NCBI GenBank assembly: GCA_002321395.1
Contig: DCMK01000071.1
Span: forward strand, 1-7,380
Direction of reading: 5' to 3'
DNA from: Caryophanales bacterium UBA1624
GTDB taxonomy: Bacteria; Bacillota_I; Bacilli_A; RFN20; CAG-826
Length of the DNA: 7,380 nt
Shown here: one piece after another, positions 6,595 to 7,380 of the stretch
Layout of the letters: every line of letters starts with the position of its first letter
How positions within the stretch are numbered: position 1 is the stretch's first letter
Notes under the pieces: generated by a model
Told to the model about the DNA's origin: nothing
The model's input: only the letters and a program-made list of their open reading frames with translations
Databases searched by the model: none
Program-made: the position numbers and the translations under genes

Positions 6595-7021
6595 TGAACG
6601 AGCGAATTGTGAGCAAGGGTGCAATCCCGATTTTGCCATTTCGAAAACCTGCCGCCCACGCAGTCTCAGTCCTCGGAGCGTGGGGATTCGCCAAATGTCC
6701 TTGCCAAAGCGAAAGAATTCTTTTGGAAACTGCTTATCCATTTCTTCCCCGTTCATCTCCAAACCGTTTGGATCGTGATGGGCCTTTTTGAAAGCTCCGC
6801 AACGCCCATAAAAGCAGACGTTCCATTGCTAAAGTTCGGCGTGGCCTTTCATTCCTTCCCTTCCGGGGACAGCTTCTCAGCGGCGGCCCGAAATCGAGAG
6901 GGCCCGTGATTATGCAAAACAGGCTGTTTCCGTTGCTGGGCTCAAGAAGGGTCGGCCGCACAGCCTTGTCCAACGGTTGACTCCTAAAAACCCAATCCAC
7001 TTATGTTGATTGATATTTCTT
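6595..7021. other. Gene-poor stretch with short inverted repeats
   Basis: I see no convincing gene in this region. Open frames on both strands reach at most about 90 codons, overlap one another, lack good ribosome sites and resemble no family I know. A 7-bp inverted repeat CCCACGC (6655-6661) / GCGTGGG (6678-6684) with a 16-base loop has no T-run. AAACAG-G-CTGTTT near 6919-6931 is a short palindrome. A decayed gene or an unrecognised RNA cannot be excluded. Confidence 0.5.
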
Positions 7022-7045
7022 CAAACAGGCCATAAAAGAGGCCTG
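7022..7045 (-). terminator. Probable terminator of the tRNA transcript
   Basis: Read on the minus strand, CAGGCC (7045-7040) and GGCCTG (7031-7026) form a 6-bp GC-rich stem with an 8-base loop, followed by TTTG. It starts 14 bases after the tRNA's CCA end. The T-run is short, so termination may be modest. Confidence 0.5.
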
Positions 7046-7058
7046 CAAATCACGATAC

Positions 7059-7135
7059 TGGCGCCCCGGGAGGGACTCGAACCCGCAACCGTTGGCTTCG
7101 AAGGCCACTACTCTATCCAGTTGAGCTACCGGGAC
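7059..7135 (-). tRNA. tRNA-Arg, anticodon UCG
   Basis: The gene is 77 nt including an encoded CCA (7061-7059). The acceptor GTCCCGG pairs with CCGGGGC (one G-U), discriminator G. The D stem is GCTC/GAGT (G-U at its base) with loop AACTGGATA. The anticodon loop is CTTCGAA with TCG at 7101-7099. The T arm has the normal TTCGAGT loop. Two stem pairs are imperfect: G27-A43 in the anticodon stem (GTGGC/GCCAA) and C50-U64 in the T stem (GCGGG/CCCTC). It would read CGA, and by wobble CGG poorly. The conserved core and CCA argue for a working gene, but mismatches in two arms leave some chance of decay. Confidence 0.85.
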
Positions 7136-7147
7136 GCGCGGAGGTAT

Positions 7148-7153
7148 TTTATA
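7148..7153 (-). promoter_or_regulatory. Probable -10 box of the tRNA gene
   Basis: TATAAA on the minus strand, inside a TATAAAAT stretch (7153-7146), lies 12 bases before the mature 5' end, giving a leader of roughly six bases. No clear -35 is seen 16-18 bases upstream. Confidence 0.45.
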
Positions 7154-7300
7154 ACAAAACGTCCCCTTTGTTCTTTCCAGTTAAAACCAGACGTAACAAA
7201 GACGGACGTCTTCACCGCTTCATGGAGAACTTGCTGCCGTTTGCCCCGCCATAGGCCTTTCACCGAATAGGCAAATTCGTGAAATCCATAAACATCCCCC

Positions 7301-7380
7301 TCAGCCAAAATATCTTTTTCTTAGCCGCGAAGCCGTTTCTTTGGCGATGAGATTCTCGACTTCCGCGACGTTGATGGAAC
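7301..7380 (-). CDS. C-terminal end of an unidentified protein
   Basis: A minus-strand frame is open from the right edge to TGA at 7303-7301, giving the last 25 residues, which include INVAEVENLIAK and end in RKRYFG. The amphipathic helical pattern and mostly G/C third codon positions, like the lipoprotein gene, favour real coding; the other two minus frames give unlikely peptides. There is too little to name a family. The tRNA gene lies about 165 bases downstream on the same strand with its own likely promoter. Between them a hairpin at 7258-7284 (TTTCAC/GTGAAA plus GAAT/ATTC with one bulge) lacks a T-run. Confidence 0.55.
   Translation of the reverse strand, partial: SINVAEVENLIAKETASRLRKRYFG

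Noticed and set aside
6604..6614. GAATTGTGAGC, identical to a half of the lac operator
   Set aside because: Only one half-site, no lac-type repressor or sugar genes nearby.
4891..6685. Shared 11-mer GGAGCGTGGGG at 4891 and 6675 in two non-coding stretches
   Set aside because: A 7.4-kb window is expected to hold several same-strand 11-base matches by chance, and flanking bases do not align.
6544..6762. Minus-strand frame of up to 72 codons upstream of the regulator, with a GGGGAAGAA-like site before an internal ATG
   Set aside because: No family resemblance, overlaps the palindrome and two + strand frames, and would run into the regulator's operator region. It is the least bad small-gene candidate in the gap but not supportable.
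6734..7000. Minus-strand frame of 88 codons starting GTG at 7000
   Set aside because: No ribosome site before the GTG, biased Arg/Pro/Ser composition and no recognisable family.
7010..7270. Plus-strand open frame of 86 codons with the peptide REGLEPATVGFEGHYSIQLSYR
   Set aside because: This is the translated complement of the tRNA-Arg gene, a well-known false protein call.

Overview
The window reads as chromosomal DNA of a Gram-positive-type bacterium using the standard bacterial code (TGA stops, TGG for Trp). The best guess is an uncultured Bacillota/Bacilli lineage related to Erysipelotrichales or the non-parasitic Mollicutes relatives. This guess rests on a Ser-rich lipoprotein with a lipobox and no sign of outer-membrane biology, the AGGAGG ribosome site, and the style of the EamA, Ogt and AlbA_2 proteins. 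It is an inference; no rRNA is present to settle it.

Layout. On the + strand, the 3' end of a probably exported protein (1-366, tail resembling M6-type metallopeptidases) overlaps by ATGA a gene for a large lipoprotein of 886 residues (363-3023). That unit closes with a clear intrinsic terminator (3051-3085). A separate + strand gene (3316-4209) encodes a ten-helix EamA/DMT-family transporter, preceded by a TATAAT box only 17 bases from its ATG. It converges on a minus-strand Ogt-type methylated-DNA repair methyltransferase gene (4295-4855), with overlapping hairpins between the two stops.

Further right, also on the minus strand, is an AlbA_2 / HATPase_c_4 / winged-helix regulator (5116-6447). 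It looks more AT-rich than its neighbours (40% G+C in one 60-base line counted by eye, against 60% in one line of the lipoprotein gene). Its upstream region holds the most striking non-coding pattern here: five direct TTYTAAYC-like octamers about one helical turn apart, a large inverted repeat reusing the last octamer, and a 15-base palindrome with the same TTCTA core. About 460 bases without a convincing gene follow, then a minus-strand tRNA-Arg(UCG) with two imperfect stem pairs, and finally the C-terminus of another minus-strand protein entering from the right edge.

The genes do not form one pathway. They are a surface/exported pair, a solute exporter, a DNA-repair enzyme, a probably autoregulated and possibly transferred regulator, and a tRNA. 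I do not see a defence island, CRISPR array or intact mobile element. The best candidate for something undescribed is the operator array paired with the AlbA_2 regulator; the multi-domain lipoprotein is second.
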